Below are positions 11,930-23,472 of a DNA stretch of 64,000 nt, piece by piece. Positions within the stretch are counted from its first letter, which is position 1. The number at the start of each line of letters is the position of its first letter. The stretch is taken from contig NC_090321.1 in NCBI RefSeq assembly GCF_040869045.1, positions 30,501,426 through 30,565,425 on the forward strand. Reading direction: 5' to 3'. The stretch comes from Eurosta solidaginis. Its lineage: Eukaryota; Arthropoda; Insecta; Diptera; Tephritidae. The position numbers were made by a program, and so were the translations under genes. The notes beneath the pieces were generated by a model. The model was given only the letters and a program-made list of their open reading frames with translations. It did not search any database and had not been told where the DNA came from.

Positions 11930-14515
11930 TGGAATGCGTTTGTATGACATGTGTATCAAATGAAAGGTATTAAAGAATATTCTATGAGGGAGTGGGCCAT
12001 AGTTCTATAGGGGACGCCATTTAGGGCTGACTCTAGAATTTGTTTGTACGATATGGGTATCAAATGAAAGGTGTTAATGAGTACTTTAAAAGGGCGTGGG
12101 CTTAGTTCTATAGGTGGACGCCTTTTCCATATATCGCCATAAAGGTGGACCAGGGGTGACCCTAGAATTTGATTGTACGATATGGGTATCAAATGAAAGG
12201 GGTTAATGAGTATTTTAATAGGGAGTGGGCCTTAGTTCTATAGGTAGACGTCTTTTCGAAATATCGCCATAAAGATGGACCATGGGTGACTCTAGAATGC
12301 GTTTGTACAATATGGGTATCAAACGAAAGGTGCTAATGATTATATTAAAAGGGCGTGGGGCTTAGTTCTATAGGTGGACGCCTTTTCGAGATATCTCCAT
12401 AAAGGTGGAATAGGGGTGACTCTAGAATGTGTTTGTACGATACGAGTATCAAATGAAAGGGGTTAATTAGTATTTTAAAAGGGCGTGGGTTTAGTTCTAT
12501 AGGTGGACGCCTTTTCCATATATCGCCATAAAGGTGGACCAGGGGTGACCCTAGAATTTGTTTGTACGATATGGATATCAAATGAAAGGGGTTAATAAGT
12601 ATTTTAAAAGGGAATGGGCCTTAGTTCTATAGGTAGACGCCTTTTCGAAATATCGCCATAAAGATGGACCAGGGGTAACTCTAGAATGCGTTTGTACAAT
12701 ATGGGTATCAAACGAAAGGTGTTAATGAGTATTTTAAAAGGGCGTGGGACTTAGTTCTATAGGTTGTCGCCATTTAGGGATATCGCCATAAAGGTGGATC
12801 AGGGTTGACTATAGAATTTGTTTGTACGATACGAGTATCAAATGAAAGGGGTTAATGAGTATTTTAAAAGGCCGTGAGCCATAGTTCTATAGGTTGTCGC
12901 CATTTAGGGATATCGCCATAAAGGTGGATCAGGGTTGACTATAGAATTTGTTTGTACGATATGAGTATCAAATGAAAGGGGTTAATGAGTATTTTAAAAG
13001 GGCGTGGGCTTAGTTCTATAGGTGGACGCCTTTTCCATATATCGCCATAAAGGTGGACCAGGGGTGACCCTTGAATTTGTTTGTACGATACGGGTATCAA
13101 ATGAAAGGGGTTAATAAGTATTTTAAAAGGGAATGGGCCTTAGTTCTATAGGTAGACGCCTTTTCGAAATATCGCCATAAAGATGGACCAGGGGTAACCC
13201 TAGAATGCGTTTGTACAATATGGGTATCAAACGAAAGGTGTTAATGAGTATTTTAAAAGGGCGTGGGGCTTAGTTATATAGGTTGTCGCCATTTAGGGAT
13301 ATCGCCATAAAGGTGGATCAGGGTTGACTATAGAATTTGTTTGTACGATATGAGTATCAAATGAAAGGGGTTAATGAGTATTTTAAAAGGGCGTGGGGCT
13401 TAGTTCTATAGGTGGACGCCTTTTCGAGATATCTCCATAAAGGTGGAATAGGGGTGACTCTAGAATGTGTTTGTACGATATGGGTATCAAATTAAAGGTA
13501 TTAATGAGGGTTTCAAAAGAGAGTGGTGGTAGTTGTATAGTAGTATAGGTGGTCGCCCCTTTGAGATATCGCCATAAAGGTGGACCAGGGGTGACTCTAG
13601 AATGCGTTTGTACGATATCGCTATCAATGGAAAGGGGTTAATGAGTATTTTAAAAGGGAGTGGGCCATACTTCTATAGGTGCAAGCCTTTTCGAAATATC
13701 GCTATAAAGATGGACCAGGGGTGACCCTAGAATGCGTTTGTACAATATGGGTATCAAACGAAAGGTGTTAATGAGTATTTTAAAAGGGCGTGGGGCTTAG
13801 TTCTATAGGCGGACGCCTTTTCGAGATATCGCCATAAAGGTGGACCAGGGGTGACTCTATACTTTGTTTGTACGATGTGGGTATCAAATGAAAGGTGTTA
13901 ATGGGTCTTTTTAAAAGGAAGTGGGCCTTAGTTCTATAGGTGGTCGCCTTTTCGAGGCATCGCCATAAAGGTGGATCAGGGTTGAATATAGAATTTGTTT
14001 GTACGATATGAGTATCAAATGAAAGGGGTTAATGAGTATTTTAAAAGGGCGTGGGCTTAGTTCTATAGGTGGACGCCTTTTCCATATATCGCCATAAAGG
14101 TGGACCAGGGGTGACCCTAGAATTTGTTTGTACGATATGGGTATCAAATGAAAAGTGTTAATGAGTATTTTAAAAGGGCGTGGGCTTAGTTCTATAGGTG
14201 GACGCCTTTTCCATATATCGCCATAAAGGTGGACCAGGGGTGACCCTAGAATATGTTTGTACGATTTGGGGATCAAATGAAAGGTGTTAATGAGTATCTT
14301 AAAAGGGCGTGGGGCCTAGTTCTATAGGTGGATGGCTTTTCGAGATATCGCCATAAAGGTGGACCAGAGGTGACTCTAGAATGTGTTTGAGTGGTATGGG
14401 TATCAAATTAAAGGTATTAATGAGAGGTTTAAAAGGGAGTGGTGGTAGTTGTATTTGTGAAGGCGTTTTCCAGATATCGACCAAAATGTGGACCAGGGTG
14501 ACCCAGAACATCATC
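11930..14515. repeat. 130-bp tandem array, ~20 units, inside family A copy 1
   Basis: The anchor TATGGGTATCAAATGAAAGG recurs about 20 times. Anchors are at 11949, 12052, 12181, 12311, 12441, 12570, 12700, 12830, 12960, 13089, 13219, 13349, 13479, 13616, 13746, 13876, 14007, 14136, 14265 and 14395. The usual spacing is 129-131 bp; the first gap is 103 and one is 137. Each unit carries TTCTATAGGTGGACGCC, ATATCGCCATAAAGGTGGA and TAGAATGTGTTTGTACGAT. Other family A copies have only 2-5 units. Variant blocks recur, so the array grew in multi-unit steps. Confidence 0.93.
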
Positions 14516-15663
14516 TGTCGGATACCGCTAATTTATTTATATAAGTAATACCACGAGCAGTATTCCTGCCAAGATTTCAAGGGTTCTTTATTTCGCCCTG
14601 CAGAACTTTTTCATTTTCTTCTACTTAATATGGTAAGGGTCACACCCATTTTACAAAGTTTTTTTCTAAAGTTACATTTTACGTCAACAAACCAATCCAA
14701 TTACCATGTTTCATCCCCTTTTTCTTATTTGGTATAAAATTATGGCATTTTTTTCATTTTTCGTTATTTTCGATATCGAAAAAGTGGGCGTGGTCATAGT
14801 CGGATTTCGGCCATTTTTTATGCCAATACAAAGTGAGTTCAGATAAAGACGTGAACTGAGTTTAGTAAAGATATATCGATTTTTGCTCACCTTATCTTGT
14901 TAATGGCTGAGCGGAAGGACAGACGGTCGACTGCGTATAAAAACTGGGCGTGGCTTCAACCGATTTCGCCCTTTTTCACAAAAATAATTTATCGTCCTAG
15001 AATCTAAGCCCTTACCAAATTTCACAAGGATTGGTAAATTTTTGTTCGACTTATGGCATTAAAAGTATCCTAGACAATTAAATGAAAAAGGGCGGAGCCA
15101 CGCCCATTTTGAAATTTTCTTTTATTTTTGTATTTTGTTGCACCATATCACTACTGGAGTTAAATCTTGACATAATTTACTTATATACTGTAAAGATATT
15201 ATATTTTTTGTTAAAATTTGACTTAAAAAAAAAATTTTTTTTAAGTGGGCGTGGTCGTTCTCTGATTTTGCTAATTTTTATTAAATATACATACAGTGAT
15301 AGGAGTAACGTTCCTGCCAAATTTCATCATGGTATCTCCAACGACTGCGACATTACAGCTTGCAAAACTTTTAAATTACCTTCTTTTAAAAGTGGGCGGT
15401 GCCACACCCATTGTCCAAAATTTTACCGATTTTCTATTCCGCGTCATAAGTACAACTCATCTACCAAGTTTCATCGCTTTATCCGTCTTTGGTAATGAAT
15501 TATCGCACTTTTCGGTTTTTCGAAATTTTCGATATCGAAAAAGTGGGTGTGGTTATATTCCGATATCGTTCGTTTTAAACATCGATCTGAGATGAGTGCT
15601 CAGGAATCTTCATACCAAATTGTATCAAGATACCTCAAAATTTACTCAAGTTATCGTGTTAAC

Positions 15664-15682
15664 GGACGGACGGACGGGGGGG
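15664..15682. repeat. GGAC tetranucleotide microsatellite (mini-me type)
   Basis: GGAC repeats, read GTCC on the other strand, next to TTATCGTGTTAAC. This is the (GTCY)n element core and recurs in every longer copy of families A and B in this window. Confidence 0.8.
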
Positions 15683-15834
15683 CATGGCTCAATCAAATTT
15701 TTTTTCGATCCTGATGATTTTGATATATGGAAGTCTATATCTATCTCGATTCCTTTATACCTGTACAACCAACCGTTATCCAATCAAAGTTAATATACTC
15801 TGTGACCTCTGCTCAACTGAGTGTAAACAATTTT

Positions 15835-16030
15835 TTAAGCGGGGTTGCACATCAGCAGTGATTTGGCAAACACTCCAAGTGATTTTTGACATGGAAAGCT
15901 TCTCAGTATCGTTCGGAGTCGGCGTAAATTCCCACCAATTTTTAGGAAAAGTTAGAAGGAGCACGACGCAAATTGGAAGAGAAGCTCGTCCTAGATCTCT
16001 TCGAAGGGTGTCGGAACAACATTTTTTTTA
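15835..16030 (+). repeat. Dispersed repeat F, copy 1
   Basis: Contains CAGCAGTGATTTGGCAAAC, then TTCGGAGTCGGCGTAAA, then GAGCACGACGCAAATTGGA and CTCTTCGAAGGGTGTCG. The same order recurs at about 58790-58985 and, in part, at 42366. Here and at 58.8 kb it begins a few bases after a family A element. Non-coding. Confidence 0.65.
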
Positions 16031-16661
16031 AGCTGTATATGCAGCCGAAATCGATTTTTCAGAAGCTAAACTCCAACAACAACCTTTGGAGAAAATTTGA
16101 AATTACATTAGAATAAAAATGAGCAAACCATTACACGCTTGTGAGAGCTTTATTGAGCTTTCTCGCATACAGCGTCATAAATTTTGTTTGTATGCTAATC
16201 ACTGCATTGCAAGTTCAAACTACTAAGCTACAATTCAAAAACAAAATCGACGGTATTTAAATTTTCCGATAACCGCCCAACATAAGCTTCCAATATAGAC
16301 ACCCTCTAGTATTTCGAATTTTTTTATTTCGTAAAGAGGTCGACCCTGTCTGAAAAATTAATGTACCTGGTTTGCATGCAAACTTTTGCATATAAAGAAA
16401 GTACTAGAAGATCAGATTGGAAAAAATATAAGTTTCTGGTGTATACCGTCTTAGAGAGTGTATGTGTCTCTGCTCTCCAGTTCGTTGTTTGTTATAACGA
16501 TAGAAACACTCTCCACTGTGTTAGGGAAGTGCTGCAGATGAGGATATTGTATTTCCGCATATGAATCAAGTATGCTCCTATAAATTTTGTTTCCACGCCA
16601 ACTACCACGGAGGGATTTTGCCTCTCTTAACATCAGTTCTGTGAGTCTTCTTCTACTTCTT
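16031..16661. other. Unassigned sequence
   Basis: Ordinary AT-rich sequence between repeats F and D. Short frames on either strand lack recognisable motifs. Confidence 0.3.
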
Positions 16662-16850
16662 GTACCGAAAAGGAGACTCCCCGAAAACTCGGCGATTTTT
16701 ATCGACATTTATGGTCCTTTGCGGGATGGTTGTCCAGTACGTTCCGGTAACCAGCGCTCATAAGGTACTAACCCGACCATCTCAGGAATAATTTGACATG
16801 ACCACTTTAAAGCTTCTAGCTCATCGTACAGCTTTCGCCACGAGTAGGAG
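16662..16850 (+). repeat. Dispersed repeat D, partial
   Basis: Reads CCGAAAAGGAGACTCCCCG, then TATCGACATTTATGGTCC, GTACGTTCCGGTAACCAGC, ACCCGACCATCTCAGGAAT and TTGACATGACCACTTTAAA, in the same order as the other D copies. The distal part is lost or diverged after about 16850. Confidence 0.6.
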
Positions 16851-17344
16851 AGGTTAAAAATCGAAATGGAACTAAATCTCTGAAGTTTGCGACGACACTT
16901 TATGAGCAGCATGCCTTACAGCGTTAATATTCTAAGCATCTTAACTCGGTTGGACCGTGATTATATTATCTTTAAGGTTAGCGAAGAAGCTTTCTTGTCT
17001 TTATAACGACAACACCACGTAGCTCAGTTAAGTGCCTTTCGAGTCTTCAGTGACCTGCGTAGTATGCCAATGACTACTATTGTGGGATAAAATTGTAGAA
17101 AATTGATTTGAGAAACAAACTTCTGGATCAGTTAATCCCACTGATGTGTCGACTTGTGTGTTTGTGTTTGTCTTTCAAAATCAACTAATTTCCTAGAGAA
17201 TTACATGAACATCACTACTGATCTGCGAATATGATGAGGCTGTGCTCACTAATATAAGTGCAGTTAAAAGAGTTGGGCCAAACGTTATGATATAGCAAGA
17301 TGTTACCAGCTCGATCATAAAGTTTGGATGTAACAATCTACAAA

Positions 17345-17645
17345 GAGTCGTCTAAAACTTGTGTGTGCCGATAAATGCCCAGCGTACCCCGTTCTCAGCG
17401 TCTAACAGCTGAAACTTGTTGTAGATGAAAGCAGAAGATGCGTGTCACTCGGGTACAACTTCGATCTTGCTTATAAAAAATCAACCCCGACATAAGCAGT
17501 ATATGTATGTCCTGCATATAATGAGTGAAAAGGTCCATACACCAATCATATATTCAAATGTAATGTGGGGCCAACGCCTCTAACACCCATATTTCTTTAG
17601 TCTAAACTTATTGAACCTGCCAATTTTCTGGGATTCCGTTAGAGC
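17345..17645 (+). pseudogene. LINE C-terminal tail remnant
   Basis: Near 17507-17620 the + strand reads YVCPAYNE, a stop, then NHIFKCNVGPTPLTP, with a further stop and FLGF after it. This matches the cysteine/histidine-containing tail (CPxC...TxHxxxC) of a LINE whose other copies lie at 48.6-48.9 kb and 61.4-62.1 kb on the minus strand. Upstream, KCPAYPVLS corresponds to CPVSPVL in the 61.6 kb copy. Several stops and frame changes mean it is dead. The C-x-x-C spacing is partly lost (CPAY). Confidence 0.6.
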
Positions 17646-17956
17646 ATCTCTTGGTTGGAGCGACGCAATAGAATATAAGGGGAGCACATACGCAAACTGA
17701 GAACGTAAAAGATTTGCTTTTTAAAGGGTTCCCACGAGTGACCTACTCATACCTGTGGATGTTAGGATTCGAGTATAGAGCATTCATATTCGGATAAGGT
17801 GGGTCACAACGTCAGTAGTTCAAGCAAAGTTTTTGTTGTTACAATAACAACAGTCTTTTAACTCAAGATGATACGTTCGCGTAATGTTACTCCTATAATA
17901 GTACGAAATAAAAGATTATTCCCAGTTATTTTACTTTAGATAAAGTGAAGACAAAA
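17646..17956. other. Unassigned sequence between LINE tail and family B
   Basis: No feature recognised in about 310 bp. It may include decayed 3' LINE sequence. Confidence 0.3.
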
Positions 17957-18764
17957 ACAAGTAAGGACGGGACTGTCTTTGGCTGTGCCGAAGACATCAT
18001 ACCTGTCATGAATGGGGCTGAACAATAATATTATCCCGTTCGTAATCTCGAAATATTCGGAGGTATAAGATAAGAAATATATAGTGAACAGATGTACATA
18101 CCTAAACGATTTTAAGATAAATATAAAATAAAAAATGGCAAAAACCCACTTATCTGAACGATTGGTTGGATGGGATATATATTATATATAGCTCCGATCG
18201 AAATGATTTTCACAAGAAATCTTCTATGATATATTAGAATGAATATCATCAAGTTTAACGTTTTTATATTGGAAATTAAGGGAGAAATGGCTAAAAATGT
18301 TTCTATCTGAACGACCGGTTGTATGGGATATATACTATATATAGCTCCGATCAAAGTGATTTTTTCAGAAAATCTTCTATGACATATTAAAATATATATC
18401 ACCGAGTTTCACGTTTATACTTTCTAAATTAAGGGAGAAATGGCCAAAAATCTTTCAATCTGAACGATCGGTTATATGGGAGATATATGTTATAGTGGTC
18501 CGATCCTACCGGATCGGACAATAGTCTAATATAATGCAAAAATACATCCTTTTGCCAAATTTCATTGAGATATCTCAAAATTTGAGGGACGAGTTTGCGT
18601 TCAAACAGACAGACGGACGGACAGACGGACATGGCTATATCAACTCAGTTCGTCGCTCTGATCAATTCGGTATACTTAATGGTGAGTCTATCTTCTATAA
18701 TTCTCATCGTTACAAACATCAGACCAAAGTTAGTATACCATTTCATGTTCATGAAGGGTATAAT
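17957..18764 (-). mobile_element. Helentron/DINE-like element, family B copy 1
   Basis: The end on the low-coordinate side reads, on the minus strand, ...GTCCTTACTTGT. A 9-bp stem-loop (GTCTTTGGC-TGT-GCCGAAGAC at 17975-17995) lies 18 bp in. Three 153-bp units begin TCTGAACGAYYGGTT at 18153, 18306 and 18459. A GACA/GGAC tract lies at 18606-18630, followed by ATGGCTATATCAACTCAG. The other end is GTTCATGAAGGGTATAATA. No coding capacity. Same architecture as family A with unrelated internal units. Confidence 0.75.
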
Positions 18765-19969
18765 AATTCATGCACACTGAAACTTAACGGAACTTATTCT
18801 ACGTTGAAATCCTCCAACTGGAATCTGAACCAGATTCCTATTACAAATCTATAGCCTTTCTCTCTTTGTCACTGTTTTAATGAGTACGCAACTCAAACAC
18901 TCTGTATTTAGCGCAAAACTGGATACTACAAAGCTCAGGAAGTATGGAATCTCACAAGTATACCAACGAATATACTCAAAAAGTACAAGGCTAGCCCATT
19001 CCATACATTCCTCTCATAAATATTTAAAAACAAGCGTCCATCTCATAACTTTATCCATTTCTTTATGTAAAATTAATCGAAATCTCCCATTTGTATGGTC
19101 CGGTGTTTTTCCGCTCCTTTTTCATGCCATTCTCCCTTAAATATAATGTAATAAAATAATAATTATTATGAGTATATTTATTGCAATGTAACAGCTGTCA
19201 CACCACATCAGTGCCAGTCGCCTTCACTCGCACTTTATAGAGCACCAGTGAGTCGACTCGCAACAGAACACCCAGCACAGCATAATCCGTTTTTACAGCA
19301 CAATTAATTAATTCATTTAATAATTTCATTTGTAATTATTACCGTATTTTATATATGCCACTTAAAATGGCCAACGCACCTAAATATACAACAAAGCATA
19401 AAAGCTAAACGCCTACAAGCTGACTGCAAAAACGATTAAACGGCAAAAAAAGTCAACGAACGAAATGAATCGTAAATTAAATAGCCAGAAATGAATTAAG
19501 CGAAGCAAAAACGACGAACCAATGAATGTTGAGTCATTGAAGCATTTAATTTAGGGTTATAATTTTAATAATAATTTTTTTGGACACCTTTATTGAAATT
19601 ACCGAAATTTATCCTTTTTCAGCCATGCACCTTTTCGCGCCTAAAAGTAGGCAAGCTTTTTTTCTGCGCTTATTTTATTGGCTTTTCTTTTAATACGCCC
19701 AAACAAAGAGGCATACTTCAAGGCATACGTTGATGTTTTTTATATTGACTGAATTACAAAAGTTGAGTTGTTTAGGAATATTTTTTCCACACAACTAAGC
19801 AGCTGGTCAAAATTAGCCGAAATTCTCTACCGAAACTCAGGCTTACACCTTACTGTAACAAATATGACTACGTCATGCCGGCCGCATCAATATTGTAAGA
19901 AATTTTAACTGTTCCGCACCAATTTATCGCAAAAGCGATAAAAAGTATTTTATGAGTAGTAACAAATAT
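18765..19969. other. Unassigned sequence
   Basis: No gene or repeat recognised. Around 19200-19290 the sequence is GC-richer, with CACTCGCACTTTATAGAGC. This could be a promoter-like patch, but nothing downstream supports a gene. Confidence 0.3.
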
Positions 19970-20960
19970 TATGATTAGAAGGCAACTAAAGCCGTCATCT
20001 TTTGCAATAGAGTTGCGAAATGACAGTAGAGAGCACATTCAGTATATCCTGGGGGCTACTTATTATACTCTTGGTTACGGAGTAGATGTTGAATTCTCTA
20101 ACCGTAGTAGCACTGGACAGCACACAAAATTGCCTCACCCCCGCTTGGAAGAAGCTATGGTGACCAGGCTACTTAAACATGCGGCTGACATCAAGTTCTT
20201 GACAGAAAAATTGTCATTCAACCTTCCCGCACAACGTCGACGTAACCGTGAACCAGTTATCTAGTCCACTGCTACACATTAATTAATTAACCTTCTTTTG
20301 AGGAGATGATTGAAGCTTACACAGTCAATTCTTGTCAATTTCAGCAGCGATACGGGATTTTCCGGTAGCAATTGGCACCGGATGTATGTTCAGCACGACA
20401 CTCAATGCTAAGACAAGTGTCATTCTAAGAGCGTCAGTGGTACAAGCCATCTCTGTACATTGCACTGACACCAACATTTTGGTAATACTCGCCGTGTTAA
20501 GTGCGTCTCACAAGACCTTTACCAAAAATAGCCAGATTCACTTAGCTACCATTTCACAAAGCCAGTGTATTCCACTTGTCGATGGTCGTCTACAGCAGTA
20601 CAAGGCAAGCTAGGCCTTCCTAACCGTATCTTTCCTTCTGTTCAATACTTAACCCTATCAGAAAGTACCAACGATATTTCCGAATTCGAGAGTGTTCTGA
20701 AAGCAGGCATCTTGTATCGCCAAGTAAAAAACACCAGTTTCGTTTTTCCAGGGTTGCTTGCTTGTCAGTCCACCTTACTCAGCCCATACGGTCACCGAGG
20801 CCAAATAGCTCTGCAAAATATCGTGCAGAGTGTTGAGAAATTCATCATCGACAATAGTTGCCAGGTCAACCGCATAGGCCAACATTCGGCACCCACTGCC
20901 TTTTAGCACCACCAGTTTCTTCCAAGGTAGCAGGTAGCGGCATCGTTTCATCACCATGGG
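19970..20960 (-). pseudogene. LINE remnant: RT palm to RNase H region
   Basis: On the minus strand, 20957-20775 reads GCRMLAYAVDLATIVDDEFL followed by NTLHDILQ. This is the reverse-transcriptase YADD motif region of a jockey/I-type LINE, with the first catalytic aspartate replaced by valine. Lower coordinates follow the thumb and connection regions. They align segment by segment with 23.7-24.4 kb, for example GATGTATGTTCAGCACGACA here and GAAGTATGTTCAGCATGACA there. Frames are broken. No flanking target duplication was identified. Active polymerase function is excluded by the lost aspartate and the stops. Confidence 0.65.
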
Positions 20961-23472
20961 CCTTGTTAACTAAAACTACACAAAGATTACTATTGCCCGC
21001 ATGAGACTTTCTGTTGTTAAATAATTATTACTGAAATTAGAAAGAGAAAAGGCTTTCATCTCTTTTTGGCAAGCACACGGGATCTTGGCCCACCGACCAC
21101 TCCTTGCACCAATACATTATTTATATCTGTCATATATAGAGAAATCTTTCCGCTGTTACTACTCAGTCACGGCTTCGGGATGCGGCGCGTATCTACCCCG
21201 ACTTGTACAAATCAGATCGATGCATTAGTGGAAGCCGCATTGCTGCTCTTAAAATAACAGAAAGTAGTCAAAGAACTAAGCTTACTTTGCCTGATTCTGG
21301 AATCCTTATATTGCTTTTCTCTTTGGTTTAAAGTCTGTATAACTCTCATGGAAGTAATGTTAGGAATGTGTGCATACAGCACTCTTTTTAGGCGATCACC
21401 GGTATAGGTACATCTTCATACATACTTGTGAATCCTGAGGGTATATAAAGTAATAGTTTCATATGCGCAACCAACTCTAAGCCAGCTAATTTTATTAGGC
21501 AACTTCGATCCTGTCGATATTTTTCGATATTTTTGAATCCATTTGGTTGTTGTATCCTACAGAGTATGTTTTTCAACACTTTGTTCAAAGATAGGGATGT
21601 GTGTAAAGCAAAGGGCTGAAGTAAAGTGGGCAGCAAAAGGTGAAAGTGATTTGTATTCAAAGCGAGCAAAAGAAGAGGCCAATCTGCGCGTGAAAGGCGC
21701 TTCAAAGTCAGTGAAACTCCGGTATTTATTTGTTTGGGAAAGGTCACTATTAGCCTTTGGCAAATAGAGTGGAACTTAAAGGGGTAATAATGAGTTGAAT
21801 TGTTTCATGTAAGCTTTGAAATTTCTGCAGGGATTTAACACAGCAATTGAACTTAAGTAACTTTGTATCTCTCATGAATTGTAAAATTGTTTGACGAGAA
21901 TACGAAAGAAGTACAGCTAAAGGAATTGTGTAGCGGAATGTGAAATGGTAAATTATTAAGTTAGATTTCAAGATGAAAAGTTTATAGGCTATACATGTAA
22001 AATTTTTCCCTGGTCGATGGGGTCATGACTCCAATATCTTCAAAGAGCTTTCGCAGAGTATAGCTTATAAATACACAAATTTGTCAAAAAATTAGGTTTT
22101 AGAGGAAGGAAGTTTACAGTTTCGGTGTTACGAGCTTATCCAAATACGCGGGCAACCAACAACACCATCATGAGGTATGACCTTGTGTAAGGAAAAATAA
22201 TAGATTTTTTATTGATTTGCTGGTTATTTTTAACCAAGTGGCAGCTTCCAAACCAGGTTGTTCGGCACTATGCTTTTGGAGCTTTCCAACGTATATATCT
22301 ATTTCCATACCAATAAAGCAAGATTTTGTCACAAAGAAATATATTTAGTCATCTTGGTTGAATGACCATTTCTGCTGTGTGAAGTAAATTGTCTCCTTTC
22401 TTCAGCCAAATAGGTTACGTGTCCTCAAAACCTCCATATCAAAGTAGAATGGTCAATCTTAGAACAAATGGAAAAGTTTACGGTGACTATCAGATCCATA
22501 CTTCTGCTTGGCCGATCCGTTCGAAATCTGTCGCCCCCTTACTATACTACGCACCGAACGCATAATAGTTTGATGGACCATAGAGTTGAGGCAACTCGAA
22601 AAGGGTTTGAATGTTTACTGCTTCGGTGCTATAAAATATCAACATCGGACTTCAAAAAAGAAATTGCTTCCATGATTTCTGGGAGAAACTACCATGCCCA
22701 CATTTAGTCAGTTTGGAAATGTGAAAAGACTAGCATGCCTGGGAATATGAGTTTCAGTGGCAGTGCACCTGACAAAAAAGTTAAACGTAATATTTCATCT
22801 AGTTTTTGAGGCCCTTAAATCGAAAGAACCTAAGATGTGGAAATCTGCCAACTACGGGTACGCGACGTTATTGTATGACATGGCAATATGACGAGTTAAC
22901 AGTACAGAAATTAACCTAGCGGATGAAGCGGACAATATCAAGGCATTCGTTGACTTCCCGGCATAGTACATAAGGTATTCTTCGAAGGAGGAAGTATAGG
23001 AGGGCGTAGACACTGGGTGAAACATTAATTTCTGAAGGAAGAAAAGTACGAAAGACAGTTGAGGAATGGATACACTCGAAGAATCTGTCAGTCGGTCAAT
23101 TTTTTCGGGCTTTTGAGTTCTGTCGCGTTTTTCAGTTGGAGTTAAATGCTCCTGGGTTAGCTGTTTGTCTGCTGCAGTGGTAGACCTTCGGAAACTTCCA
23201 GAGACCAATGTATTGATTCCAAAATGGATATAACCATGTTCGATAGCTTCGTATGAGCACCACAGGATTACGTTTATTAAAGCTGATTCGTAGCTACCCT
23301 GGCGAGAAATCTTAGAAAACATGAAGGTCCGTTTTGATATCACATTAAATAACGACGACGTAAGCTAAAGCTACTTATAGAATGGAAGCGTCAACGATAT
23401 AAATTAAAATACGACCGATATCGACCTTGACTAAGTTATTGGGAAGTTCTAGTGAACCGTTAACGAAATACC
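20961..23472. other. Unassigned sequence between two LINE remnants
   Basis: No domain was recognised in about 2.5 kb. Frames near 21543-21767, 22468-22707 and 22852-23343 are at most 163 codons and have no motif or partner that supports them. Because LINE debris flanks both sides, part of this may be unrecognised transposon DNA. Confidence 0.3.

Larger units (their letters stand above)
11820..15828 (-). mobile_element. Helentron/DINE-like element, family A copy 1 (expanded array)
   Basis: In rolling-circle orientation the element reads on the minus strand. Its 5' end is at about 15828, with a TACTCAGTTGAGC-type asymmetric inverted repeat. The stem-loop GTTCGG-GTGTAA-CCGAAC and the degenerate CTTTG(T) end are near 11820. 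A (GGAC)n microsatellite lies at about 15664-15682, followed by the conserved block containing TACTCAAGTTATCGTGTTAA. The internal array spans 11930-14515. The element has no transposase or helicase frame and so is non-autonomous. Short frames inside it are repeat artefacts. Assignment to Helentron-type elements rests on architecture. mini-me/DINE-1 elements of flies have the same parts. Confidence 0.75.

Noticed and set aside
11956..14514. Minus-strand frames with repeated HLYGDIWKRRPPIEL
   Set aside because: They are the translation of the 130-bp array, broken in many units and absent as a continuous frame in other copies.
15660..15685. CRISPR-like or regulatory direct repeats (GGAC)n
   Set aside because: Simple tetranucleotide microsatellite typical of mini-me elements; no spacers, and the DNA is eukaryotic.
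22852..23343. 163-codon minus-strand frame
   Set aside because: No motif or conserved pattern, and it lies between two LINE remnants.
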